A DNA stretch of 64,000 nt, from contig NMRA01000037.1 in the NCBI GenBank assembly GCA_002633005.1, positions 1,219,950 to 1,283,949 on the forward strand, in the 5' to 3' direction. Positions 25,201 through 39,000 of this stretch are shown one piece after another. A program made the position numbers and the translations under genes. Position 1 is the stretch's first letter. Every line of letters starts with the position of its first letter. This DNA comes from Phoronis australis. Its lineage: Eukaryota; Phoronida; Phoronidae. Below the pieces are notes generated by a model that made no database searches, was not told the DNA's origin, and saw only the letters and a program-made list of their open reading frames with translations.

Positions 25201-28200
25201 CAATTCATAAATGAAACTAATATACATAAAGGTATATACATTTAAGTACTATCTGATATAACTATCCCAATATTTAGATATGCTATTGCGAACATGCACA
25301 GATTCATGTTTGGGAATCAGAAGCAGCAATATTGATAAACGGTACTGATAAAAAAATTGCTAACGTTGCTTAGGAGGAATTCATTGAGAACGACGTCAAA
25401 GTTAGGACTACCATTCAATAAAAATAGAACTTTAGTAGGGATGTTATTACAATAATTGAGAACATTAACAACTGATTGGTTTTCATTGAGTGCACGAAAG
25501 AGTGAGTCTCTCAAGTATTCGATGAGGGGACATTTGAAGAAAATATGAGGATAAGATTGATGGTCACCACATTTACAGTTTGGAGAAACATTACTAAAGT
25601 TCCTGCCTGCTCCATAACAAAATGTAAGGTTATTGCTACCGGAGAAGTGGCAGTTAAAGGTTCGGCTTAGGAAGACGAGATGCGCTTGGGAGTACAGAGA
25701 GGACCCAAAGCCAAAATTGAGTTTTGCATGTATGAGATGCAACTCAGAGGAGGGTCTGAACGTGGCTGGTTAATATATTGAACCACGCAGCAATATGGAT
25801 TTGAACAGGTACTCCAACTTAGGACTCAAATCCGAGTTCAAAACTGAGTCTCACCCATAGATAATTGATTCACCACCTACACAAACAAACCGCGCGATAC
25901 TTCTATACACCAACTGCGATACTTGCAGGTTTCTGGCCGACGCTGACTGGGAGTTAGTGGAGAACTCCTGTGTTATAACTGACCCGTACCACACAGGTCA
26001 GACGCAGGTAAGGACAGATTCAGATGTGCCCAGATACACACACTTGCTAAGGTCACCAGACGTAGTTGGCTTTGTCTTGCGACCACTGTGCTACAACACC
26101 TCCAGACGAATTGCAGTAATTTGGTGTTCTATAACCTCACACCCAATTCAAAGGTTTAATAACGTCAGATAGTCCAAAAATGCTGATTTTTCTTAGCACG
26201 ATAAGGAAACGTGCATGTTTTACATTTATTGAATCCCAACTAGGACATTGAGCCGGAGCAAAGCTTTTACCAACGAGTCAGCGTCTGTCCCGACTGCGAA
26301 ACTCTGGTGCCGAACGAGCCTTCACCTCAAGAGCAAAGAGAAATGGAAAACGAGGCTCATCTGCGATACATAAAAGCACAGAAGGTTTGGTATAGAATTA
26401 TTTCTGAAATGACTGAGTTTTAACTGTTTAGATGGACACTAATACTGTTTGATGTAGCACCAGAGCACTCACTGAGTATCCCAAAAAATAAACACGAAAC
26501 ATGGGTCAATGTTTGACTTTTAAGCTCAGACACCAGTTTTTAGAGTGTGATGGTGCTAGACTCTCGCATAAACATCGTGGTGTGGGAGTTCGGATCTTCG
26601 CAACTCCCACCCAACAGAAACACTGGAAAAAGATAACAGACGACATGTAACCTATTCAAGTTAGTCATGTAACACCTGCATGAATATTTCCGGTTTTAAA
26701 ACTAGCGTGATCGCTGAGAGAGTTATCATGGATAACTAATGTGTAAACGTATTCGCAACTTGATGTAAACACACTGAGGTGATCACTGCCATTATCATTG
26801 TCATTAGCAGTAACGGTATGTAACGCTTTTTATGAAAAGAACGCCAGCAGCAATCTCGGAACGTCTTTCCATATGCTATCTAATGTGCACAATGTAATGC
26901 AAGTAAACATTTACATCATCACTGGCTGAGCTTCCGCTTTGGAAGACTCACATTTCACTGTTTTAGAGTCGCGAGTTAACGTTAGATACAGAGATAGCAC
27001 AGACACAATCAACAGGAGCGATAGAGGAAAATGAACAACCCAGGGAAACCAGAGTTCGTGTAGAGAAAGACGAGGGAGAAAATACAGACACTCGTGGAAA
27101 GAAGGAATTTCAAACTGAAACTAAAGATACTGAAAAAATTAAGTCGAACCCCTCTGGAGATGACGACAAAGAGTCAAAGGCTCAAAGTAAAGAAAGTGCA
27201 AACAAGAAAAAAACAGAAACAGAAGATCGTGAGAAACGAAGTTCCGGATTTGGATCTCAACCAGGTGAGAAAGAAGAACCTAAGCGTCAGACGTCGAAAT
27301 TAGGTTCGCGCATATCAGCCGCTAATATGTTAAGTCGATTGGATGAACGTGACGAAAACAGAGACGTACAGCGCAATCAGTTAAGAACTGGCGGAGGTGG
27401 GCTAAACTACGGAAAGAGTTCCGACGTTCACGAATCACGAAGAAACAAAGGCTCTCGAACAAATACGCACTTGACAGGTAGCGTTGTGAGCATCACCAAG
27501 GAAAAGAAAAGCATTCACGAGAAAAAAAGCGACAGCTTAACAGAATGGCCTACCATTAAACCATGGAGGAAAAAACAAGATCGTGTACGTACACGGATGT
27601 TCGTTATCAAAGCAAAACATAGTTGGCATAATGTTTCATAAAATTTACATTTTAATGTACTTTTGCCCAACCATTTTCTTACCTAATATAAACTTACTGT
27701 CCTGTGTACACGTAAAGCGAGTTTGGGACAGACAATGAAGCACAGTTAATTGACCGTCCATGCGAAATTAGGCAAAATTGACTCAGATTATTGCTGAGAT
27801 CTTTTACAAAATTCCTTGTCACTCGTGGATACTTCTTATGTAGGTGAAACAAAAAGAAATCTTAGCTATTGTCTGCAAGGGCATGCCATGATGCAATATG
27901 AATTGTCGTTTTTGATTGGTCAAACGCAGCCATTCTTGACAGGGAAGCAATGGATTACAGGATAATAACTAGGGAGTCTAACTGAATCAAGCAGACGCCT
28001 AAAGCCATGAATATAATCTAGTATGTAGCGCAATGTGTCCCACGGCACAAGACGGGAAAGCTCAACATCATTGACTGAAGATGACGTATTCCTAACACCA
28101 CTTCGAGCTGGTGATGTAAAAACACTGTTTCTAAAATTTATTGTTCTATAAGTACCAGTGTGTAGAGGCGTTGGTGTAATGGTTAGAGGTCCTCAACAAT

Positions 28201-31200
28201 CCAGCTTGCGCCAAGAGGAAATAAAAAGGGCTAATCATTGACCATTAAGAGTGCATTATATACTCGTGCTCGCTCTTATAAAAACCCTAAAAGATGGCCA
28301 AAAAATGACAGGCCAAACGTCTTAACAACGTAAATAGCCTAGAAGCTGGTCTAAATACATCAATAAGTTTTACAAATGATGTTCGTAAAGAAGGTGTCGG
28401 TAACAGGATGTCGAAATAATCTGAGGATATTTTGGCTCATTTCTCATACAAGGTTAAAAATATGTGCTTCGCTATATATTGTAGCTTCTTAATGAAATTC
28501 TTCACTGAATTTATGAGTAATTCATTGTAAGTTGCTACTCAAGCCCTCCAGATTGTGCGTCTGGTTCGTCATTACGTGTATTATTTCGGTTTACAGAACA
28601 ACAGTGCAACAAGAGAGAACGGCAACAAGGACACGGCACAAAAATCTTTGGAGCATACAGTTGGAATAACGTTTTATTCTCCAGATTCGTCAGTGGATAA
28701 GGCGTCTGCTTCGAAAAGGACGGGAAGTTCAAAGGTTTCGAATGCCAAAGATGTCAGAACTAGTGTAGTTAAACTGAGATTGACAGCTGAAAATTTCGAC
28801 AGCGATAATCAAATGAAGATTCTTGACGAAAAGAAATCCAAAACGCATCAATCTAGGAATGATATGTTGAAATTTTCACAGACGAAAAAAATGGGTCGTT
28901 CTTTTACTACTGACACAGACGGAAGGCAAATTGAAAGAAGTCCGAGCAGCCGTATAGCAGGAGAAAGGGATGACAGTAATTTAAAGCGTTTTAAAACTGT
29001 TCAACTGGTGGAATCTTCCACGGATGTATCTAGTGGAACAAGAAATGAACTTATCATGGTCACTTCAGACATGATCAACGCAGTTAGTGATCAGATGGAT
29101 TATCCATCCACATGCAGGACGAGATATAAAACGCATGGAAAACGTGTCACCCGAAACGCTTCATCAACTGGTTCAAAGAAAGGTAGTCAAAATCAAGACG
29201 TCATTGTTGGAAGTAAGGATTCCCCTCTAGAGCAGAAATTGAGTGTAGAACTGGAAGATGGTAAGAAAGAAATTTGGGACGACAACACCATTGATTCAGG
29301 TAGCGAACAAGTTGTTAGTGTGTCGCCTAACCATTCAATACCTCTCGTTTGGAATAACAACAATAGTCTGGCGATGTCTCGTGCACGACAAGGCAGGAGA
29401 CGGACGTCTGCATTCTACGCAGAAGCTTCTAATGTCCAGGCAAGAGCCGTCGCTGTGATAGGAAACAAGAACGAGAACCGACGACGTTCTGACGACATAG
29501 ACGCAATTCAAGAAGAGTCCAGAAAAAGATATTTGAACGCATGTAAGGTGAGTACCGTGTCTGGCATCGGTGGTTTTTCTGTAAGTGGCATCTTGCCACC
29601 TAAGATCTTGCTAGGATCGTATACGTCGTCAGCGCTCATTGGCAACTATCCAATCATTGGGCAGAAACGCTGTTTTTGTTTGCAAGATCAATTGTTACAT
29701 ATTTTTCCCCAATGGTCATTATTTAAACGGATAATTTGTTACATATTCCTTGTGAGCGCTAATGTTAGTGAAAGCAGTCCTTAAGTATAGGCCGAGGATG
29801 TGTTAACCTAGCTTCCGTGTTCAAGTTACTCATCGCCAGCACATGAGTTGACCAATGTTTTGCCGAGTAATGATAGGAAGTATGACGTCTTAGAAATGTA
29901 ACTAGAGCATTATTTGTAAGCAAATGAGTATTATAAATGTAGTATTAAAGACAAGCTCAGGGTAATAGTCGAATACGTGCCGAGACAATTTACCTTGGCA
30001 TGTAAATATTCTCTTTATATATTCTTTTCTAGATTAGGCATAGATTATGTCGTTTCGGGAGGTCATATCAGTGATGCAAATCGGATGTTTAGTGGTGCAG
30101 TGTCATGGCTGTAGATGACCCGGAAATAAGAATTGACATGTCGCCACACTGGGTCCATAGCGTCATAATGACGTCAAAATGACGTCATGCTAAACATTCC
30201 AATAGGGAGCAGTAGTATTTGGAGAGTTAAGAAACACTTAGACGACTTTGGATAACACACCACTGCAGGCAAGGAAAGGGAAGACGTAATAGTCTCATGT
30301 CATCGCTTGTGTAGTTATGTTTCAATGCTTAACTCCGCCGGTTCAGCCAAGTCAACCAAACCCAACTGGCATCTAATCCGTTTGTAAGTCAGATGTCGTC
30401 ACAGAAAACCAACCAGAAGTCTTATTCGATTGACTCGGCTGATTGATTTTTAAGTCGGAAGTCGTCAGCAAAAACCAACCAGAATTTTTGGTTGATCAGG
30501 AAGTACTTCCGGGGTAACTCAATAGCAACCTTTGAAGTATTAGATTTATGGAGACGTTAGGAATGTGATAAAATCGATAGAAGTTCAAATGATCGAGTTC
30601 ACATATTCTAAGTGTAGCTGTGCGTCAAGCACGCTAGCATGAAAATTGTTGTGGCATATATATATACAGTTATTCCGAATTGAATCAAAGCCAGACGCTT
30701 TCCCTGTAGGTGTATGCCACATAGTCATGTAGGTAGTCTGTTCATAGAAAGATTATTCGGTATGTACAAATTTATTGCAAAAATGAATAATCAGACGATG
30801 TTCCAAGGAGTTTGTGTGCTTGTACGTTCATGGTTTATTTCGAAACTTTATATTGGGTTACCAATGTCTCGAACTAGTCTAATTGTTCCGCTGAAGATAC
30901 TGTTATAGATTTCAATGATAGAAAAAATGTTACGCACAGAGTGTTCCAAAATGCAACCTCAAATCAACGTGTCTTTGTAAAATGGCTCCGTTGCACTACA
31001 GGTGGCTTTATTTGAAAGCAAGGCTAATCTTGAATAAACATATTTCGAGACGTGCATCTGTCGTAAAGGTGCTGAGGATAAGATTACCTCAAACTATTAT
31101 GCAACCACCGAAACTTTCGTAGTGTGATTGGCTAAAATAAAGTACGATGATCTCCGTGCTGTGGTGATGTCACCCGGCTAGCCGCGTAATGCCACTTTTC

Positions 31201-33010
31201 AAGCCATTCGGAGGACAAATGTCGCTACTTGTGAGCAAACTGAGAACTTACATTTTGCATAAACCTCAATTCCATAAACAAGGTTATCGAGCCGACGATG
31301 CCAGTATATCAAGAAGTAGAAGTGTGTGATAAAACAAATGCAGATCAATCCCTTGAACATTTGGCTTTCGAACTCGGTCAACATTGCATTTCCGATGTCC
31401 AAATAGACCTGATTCACTCTTGCTTGCGGTCCAAACATGTACAGCGTTGCCTAACGACGAGTGCAAATTAATAAGAAACCGTGGCTAAATGACCTGTACT
31501 TATTAGCTAGCGGTCACATAAAGACGTGCTGTGACCATTTGCTCAATCTCATGCAGATTAGACGCAGGCTTTCATCCCCTTTCCGGTAAACACTCCAATT
31601 GCGTGAAAAAGAGCTCCTCCTTTTGTAAATGGTGCAACAAAGACACTTAACGCCATCAACATTTGTACAAATTATAAAGTAACACGTTCATAAACAACGG
31701 ACAGTGTTGTTGAACGACATTTGTACATTCAATTTATCTTTTTAATTTGCGTGATTTCATAAAACCGAATTCTAACAATGAAGTGGCCACTTTTGCTGGC
31801 TACTCGAAGCTGGTGTCTTAAAGTTTGCGTTGCATTTTCGGGCACACTGTGCTTACAAAATCAGTACACTTTTGAGTGACAGATTTTGCATTTTTATTAT
31901 TTTCTATAACATATTGTGCTACGTGTCTTCGAGCTGTGATCTGGGATGACATGTGATATAGGATACATAAATGCGTCATGTAAACGTAGGACCGTGCCTT
32001 TGCATTCAATATCTTATTCTTTTATTGGTACGATGAAAAGAACATTTACACAGAGTTTGGTCACAAATGAATAAGCGTGGTTATTTATGTCACCTAAAAC
32101 CTTGCTGAACAACTAGAACTCGATGTTATTATGTTGGGTAATACGGTGACATTCTCGTAACGTGATGTGGTTATGCAACTTTGATGCCTCGAGCCTGGAT
32201 GAATATTTGAAGGTATATTTCGCTCTGTTTATCCGTTGGATTTAATTCTTTTACGCCTATGAAAATCGGTCTGTTAATGCTCCCAACCCAGATAGGATTT
32301 TATTCACGTTGTCGACAAGAAAAGCGAAACCACCAGACGCTTTAGAGATCATTCGTTGGCCAACCCTGAAACTGGGATTCGAAAATGGTGCCTTTGCGCA
32401 TTGCCTATGACTTGAGTTTCCTACACAGTTGACAACAGTTCATGATCATATGAGCATTACAATATTTTTCGTAAAACCTCAAAGCACTTTAAGATGATGC
32501 AAATGCTGCTTTTAAAATATTATCCTGTCTTCGTTGCATTCACGTTACACAGAGAAACGGCTCGAGGGCTACTTGTAGAACAGATATAGTGTGTGTAGAG
32601 TTTCAGTGAAATGAGTCTCAAGCAATTGTGAGCCTCACATGTTTTTGAAAATAAAGTTTACAACCGCTATTGTTTCGTTGTGTACCTGATCTTAAGTCGA
32701 GGTTTCTCATTATACATCATTCTGCATTACACTATGAACAATAGAACCAACGTTGTGCTAGCAAGAGAAAGAGAGCCGACAGAAGCTGAAGCAGAGTCAT
32801 TGGCAACAACGGCATCTCTAGATGCTGCGGTAACGGGGACGAGGGCGGCGATGGCGTCGGCGGCGACAGCAACATCAGCAGTAGCAGAAGCTGCAGCAGT
32901 AGAATCACTGCCGCTTCTTACCTCTGCAGCAGCAACGACCCAGTTGAAATAATATCAATAGCAGTAGCAGTAGCAGTAGCACCAGCAGTAGCAGCAGCAG
33001 TAGAAGTAGT

Positions 33011-33050
<40 letters not shown>

Positions 33051-36000
33051 GTAGTAGTGGTGGTGGTAGTATTATTATTAGTAGTAGTAGCAGTAGCAGT
33101 AGGAGTAGCAGTAGCATCAGCAGCAGCAGCAGCAGTAGCAGCAGTAGCAGTAACAGTAGTAGCAATAGTGACAGTAGCCGTAGCAGCAACAATAGTAGAT
33201 ATAAGTAGCAGTTGCAATACTTCTGCTAGTGTTTGTAACACTCTTGGTGTAGCTGGTAGTGACGCTAGTAATAGTTTACTGGCAGTCACTCGTGGTAGTC
33301 GACTACTAGTAGACATAGTAGTACTAGTAGAAGTACCAAAAGTAAGATACACTAATAAGTATTTTTCAAGTTCCAGTGAGTACACGAGATATATTTGCTC
33401 CATCTGGTTACAAAGCCAGCCTCTCGGAATTTCTTCTGCGTGTGTGTTCTTTCAACACGCGACAGTGCAGGTAGCGTTTTATTTCCACTCGTGTGACCGA
33501 AGTAGAGTGTTTTGATCATATTAATAACTTTTTTATTGTTGTATTGCTTTCTGTGTGATCATGATGTCCTTGGTACAATGTCTACGCGCACTGTCGCATG
33601 TTCACAAAGGTAACATGAGAAATTACAAAAGGCTGGCTTTGAAGCTGAATAGGGCCAATTTATCTTATATTTTCAACGAAGCTTTGAAAAAGAGGGATAA
33701 TTATCTAATTTTAAAAAGGATTTTAGTAATATTACTAGCGGTTGTAGCAGTCGTATAGTTGCAGTAGTAGGTATTAGTTAGTAGTAGTTATGGTAGAAAT
33801 GGTAGTTATAGCAGAAGTGATAGAAGTATGTGTTATAGAGATATCAGGGGTGATAGTAGGAACAGTATAGACACGATAATGCTTTTAAGTTGATAGCAAT
33901 TAGTTATAGATACAGCTAGTCATATTGAAAAACTAGTATTTGTGATTTGTGCATCCTTTCTCATGAAAACTTTTCTAAGTAGTATTGTGTGTTGGTGCCA
34001 TAATATGTGGTTGATTGAAAATTTGCACCGTTCTTACATGGGACTCAAACCTACGGTAACCTGCATTTTCGGCAGGATCTTTGCCGTACGAGACACCGAG
34101 GCGCCACTGTTTCAGGCACTGCACGTGCTGCAGATCAGCAGCAGGGCAATGGCATGTGATGAAATAGTGGAGACGGTTCAGTCAGCTTGTAAAATGCACC
34201 TGTTAGTAGTCGTCAGAGTAGCACCTGTGAGGAAATGGCCAAGTGTAGAGATTCTGGGAAACAATACCTTTCCTTACAAAATTGATGTTAAGTATCTTGC
34301 TTTAAATTCAAATTGCTATCGAAATCAATTTACGTTTCGTGGGATTCTTGTTTTTCGAAAAATACCTAGTTCTTTTAAAAAAAATTAGTTTTCAAAACTT
34401 CATTTTTCTTCAAAAACTTCAGTGTGCTAGAATAGCCAATAGAGGCATTGAGTCAAAGGTTAAACCTGCTTTAAAATTCATCCTTTTGCCTAATTTTGGC
34501 TTTTAGGTTAGTTACTGGAAACAGTTTGAGCATGGAATGTTGTCGCGAGAAGCAGTGAGTAAACTTGTAGAATGTGCTGACGTCGCTACAGACCAGAGAG
34601 GAGGGTACGTACTCGTCTTGTTGATAAGAACACGGCTATCACGTGACGAAGTCCGTTTAATGTTGAGCAAAGGTCGTTAATAACTGCAGGGGGTCTGATA
34701 CACGTTGTAACAGACGTGCACAGGCCTCGCTTGTGGACCAACTGATCCCCTGGAACCATTTTATGCTTTATTAATATATAGTTAAAACCGAGCTGAGGAG
34801 CTAGAAACCTGACTCAAGGGTTTATCAGTTTGACCCAGTGGGACTCGAACCCACGACCTCGATTAAAAAAGCGGGTACCTATCACACTAGGCCACACTGC
34901 CTCCTCCATAGTTTGTTAAGCAAATTATGCAATATTTGTTTTCATGCTTGCAATAAAAACTTCTTCGTAAATTGTATTACACGCCTTTTGTTTTGCGCGA
35001 TTTAAAAAAAACTGACACGTGTTTGTGCGTGGCTGATGAACAAGACCTTGAATGAAAGGCTTTAAAAGAAAGGTCGTTAACTTTTGAACATCACCCGATA
35101 ATCGAACTTCTTCACCATTTATTGTTTATTGATTGGCTCCGTGATGACCAATCTTTACCGAAACTCGAGTCGAAAATTAGCTATTGCGTGGCACGCTTCA
35201 AGTTGACGCCATGCTACTAGTCAATGTTCGGTCGAGTCTTGTTTAACATGTTGTGGTCTCGAGAAGGCTTGAAATTGATTGTACTGAATATTGCATTTTG
35301 CCGTCACGAAAACTTGAGATGCGTTCCGTAAGCCTACATGACTGCAAGTTTGACGAGATCAAACTATCTTCACGAGATATCATCATGATTAACCTGAGAA
35401 TCACGTGATCATGCCAGCTATTGATCGCGAGTATTTGGCCTTGCGAAACGGGCCCTGTATAAGAAGTTCATACATGTTTAGGTATATGGATTTGAAAGAA
35501 ATAAAGAAAACGTGGCAGGTGAAAGGATTGTTCCCGTATCTGGTAAGATTGCGTGTAAATGTTTTGTAACTTTTTATATTGCTCAGAGCTATTTGCATTT
35601 TATCAACTAGGCTGCCCTGAAAATACTGTTTGGTGCCATTCGTTTGCTACTCTGAGTTTTTAGGCCGATGGACAACATATTTTAAAAACAACATATTTTA
35701 TTTGTGCACTTTTCATTGACGGGTTTTTGTTCTACTAGATGTGTCGCCATTCACAACTGAAAAGAATAATTCTTTTGTCAGATATCAAATAAATATTTCT
35801 GCCGAGTACGTATTCTGCCTTTTTTCGCGCCAAAAAATACACCTCTACTCAGTGTAGGCAGTTTTGACCAGCATCTCGTTTTCAGAACAGCAACGAGATT
35901 TTCCTACGATAATTGTGGTTTCCCCCATAATTACGTCCTTGAACCGCCTGTGCGTGTTTATATTCATCTTTACCGACACAATGTGTTCAAAGAGTGCAAC

Positions 36001-39000
36001 ATAGCCTTAGGTTTCCAATTTTAATTGAACCGTGTATCGTAACGCCAAAGCAACAATATAAACCTTCACTGATGTGGTCCTTGCAGAAACAAAAACTTGA
36101 AACGTGGGGACTGACTCACAGAGGACCGCAGGAAGCTATGCCCAGGAATAGATTTCGGCGCTGGTGTTACATTGCAGCCAATCATATTGTGTTCGAAACA
36201 ATCATCAATATCGTGATTCTTGTGAATATGATACCAATTCTGATGGAGATCTTGGATAAGAACCCCTCTCCTGGCAACCAACAGTTTTTTGATTACTCCA
36301 ATTATGTCTTCTTTGCCATATACTGCCAGGAGGCATTCGTTAAGGTAGGAATTTAGTTATTTCTAGTTCGTATTAACATACTTGAACTAAATTTATGATT
36401 TACGCACGCAGAATATACGAATGAAATCTGAATTTTTCCGCCAGAGAATAGATGTGAATGTGTTTTATTATACTTTGCATTATGCGAAATTATCTATCCG
36501 TGCGTTAAAACAGTTCCTCTGAGAGACGTTCAGAATAATAGGCAACCTTTTTACAAAGTGTGATGTGGACTTCAGTGCAATGATAACTTTAGACCAACTT
36601 TGTTACCGGTGACGTGAATTGAATTATCTAAATGATGAGAAGTAATTAATGCCGAAATATGCCTAAAACTGCATATTGTCCAGTTTAGGTTCACGAAAAA
36701 TCGAAATCAAAACTGTCTCACTTGGCACTACAAAACTACAGCTTCATTATCTCCTTTACCATGATAAATTATATCCGTTGCTAAAAAGAACACGCAAACC
36801 ATTAATCACGGGTTACAAAGCTCTTTAGAAAACTGTTCAACCCTTTCTGCGCTTCGTTTTAACCGCAGGTGATGTCATTATTGCAACTGAATGTTGTAAC
36901 TGTGGCTACAATTTTGTTTAATTCCACTTTTAAATTTTTTTCGTAGTTTCTCGTTAATGTGCATTACGTGTTCAGGAAGTGCACTTTTAAGTGTCAGGGG
37001 GTATAATTATGCGTAACTGAGACTGTTAGTTTACTATCTACGTTATGACTTTGACGTTTGCTTCCAGGTTATTGCGTTTGGGAAGCACTATTTTCTAAGC
37101 CACTGGAACCAGCTGGACTTGTTAGTCATTATTTTGTCGGTCGTCGACATAGTCATTTCAAAAGTCGAAGATGAATCACAAACCTTTGCCATCGATCCAA
37201 GTTTTCTGAAACTTGCCAGGATATTTAGATTACTTCGAATTAGTCGTCTGTTAAAGCTATGTAGGGTAAGTACAGCCGTCTCCTCAATTCAAAGTACACT
37301 GTGGCACGATATTTTTGGTATTGCAAGGAATTAACATTTGCCTCAAATTGGTCATATTAAACGTTTCAGATAAATTATGAATCCACAGCCAGTTATTGTT
37401 GCAGGCATGGAATTGAGAACATTCGACAGTGTTAATACAAATATCTGTGCAAAGAAACAACAAAAACAGTAAAACTATAATGAATGGTGCACAAACGCTT
37501 GCGGCATAGATGTCAAAGCTCTATAGTTCCACTTCCTTTTATGATAAGGTTATATGACGTGGTGACTGCTATCTTCTTTTGAAACTGCAGCCACTAACGC
37601 CGAAGATCCTTGAATTCTTCAATAAACAAATCAACAAGCAACTTAGCTTCGGCTACGATGTCGGGAAGGGCTATGTAAGCGGCGAGGAGGAAGTTAACAA
37701 GCTCATCGATCAAATGATAGACCACAAACCTATAGCGCAGAATTTGAAGGAAATATCCGAGCAAGGTCGACTAGAGGTCATCCGGGAACTTGGTCAGTTT
37801 ACGAAATTTCATTGGACAATACTTGTTGCACCAATAACACGACCGTAGAAGTTCGATCGACTTGACGGACCACGATTGTTAAGAATTAAAATTTGTCGTT
37901 AAAGAGTGTGCCGCCACCGTCAGTCGCACAGTCCAATTGTTCGATACACCAAAGACGACCAAAGACGTTTAGAATGCTTTCAAAATGGCGAAATTGCGTG
38001 TGAGAATAGCAGATTTTCAGAGTATTGGTCCTTCAAAGTAGGCCTTTTAAGGATTAGAATTTTCTTGAAGTACGACTTAAAATCTCGGTTACAAATTCCT
38101 ACTGAATAGAAGTAGACAACGCAAGTTTTCTTTCTTTTTCCTATTTTAAGCCACCAATTATAAGAATGTCAAATATTTTGCTCCATATGTATTGAAACCA
38201 AGTCAAGTGTAGAATGAGACACAAATGTTAAAATATTTTCCGAGAAAACTAGACTAATCTAGAATTTGCACATGCAAATAGACATTCATACGATGATTTT
38301 GAATGACAACTCCACCAGCTGTCGTTCTGAAATGCCGTTTCCTTTCTAGCTATGCTGCAACGAGAACATCCGGGTATTGCAGTAGCAGTGAAGACACGTC
38401 AAGCCATCCGTAGTGTTCTTAATACAATCATGGAAAGTTTGAACGATCTTAAAGGAGATGGTCTATTAGATGATGTGGAGAGTTTAAAGTTATCACAGGT
38501 GAGCATACTTCTGGGATGGCTTGTACAATGGAATCAATTTTCCAAAAGAATAAGACGACTGAGAAAACGAACACCTGGTTGAATTAATTTAAAGAAAATC
38601 GACTAAAGAGAAATGCGGCAAAGTTTTGAAATCATAATCAATGTCACCATGTTCTTTAAATTCTAGTGGCAGATACTAACCTCTTAGTGATTGCAAGAAA
38701 AAGTAAACGTTATGTGAATATGCGCTGAAATGGACCATCCACGAACGATGGCACTTTTCAGGTTCCTAAGTGGCGCATATGTCTACCGTTTCATAGTAAC
38801 TGTTCACGGTCTGATCTTTGATAGAAACCCTTGCCTATTTCAGATGATTGAATTACAAATGAAGCGCCTACTAAACGCGCCATCCTCTATCCCACCTCCG
38901 CCACCGGAGAACATGTTGTCTTACGTTAGCTGGTTAGAAGGAGATCAACAGCTTATACAATTGGTCAAGGTACATTTGTATACCTTCTTACTTGTAATTT

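Larger units (their letters stand above)
29548..34506 (+). other. SLC9C1: sNHE intron 14 (5 kb)
   Basis: No exon recognised. Contains paired CRE palindromes (30169-30187), a dispersed repeat copy (about 30340-30500) and a long AGC/AGT trinucleotide block (32780-33330). Short frames at 33555-34388 lack splice support. Confidence 0.6.

Noticed and set aside
32905-33515. Long poly-Leu, poly-Ala and Thr/Ala frames on both strands
   Set aside because: Products of a trinucleotide microsatellite open in many frames; no splice or family support.
34836-34910. Functional tRNA gene on the minus strand
   Set aside because: A and B boxes are present, but the acceptor stem does not pair and the anticodon arm is poor; kept only as a SINE-like repeat.
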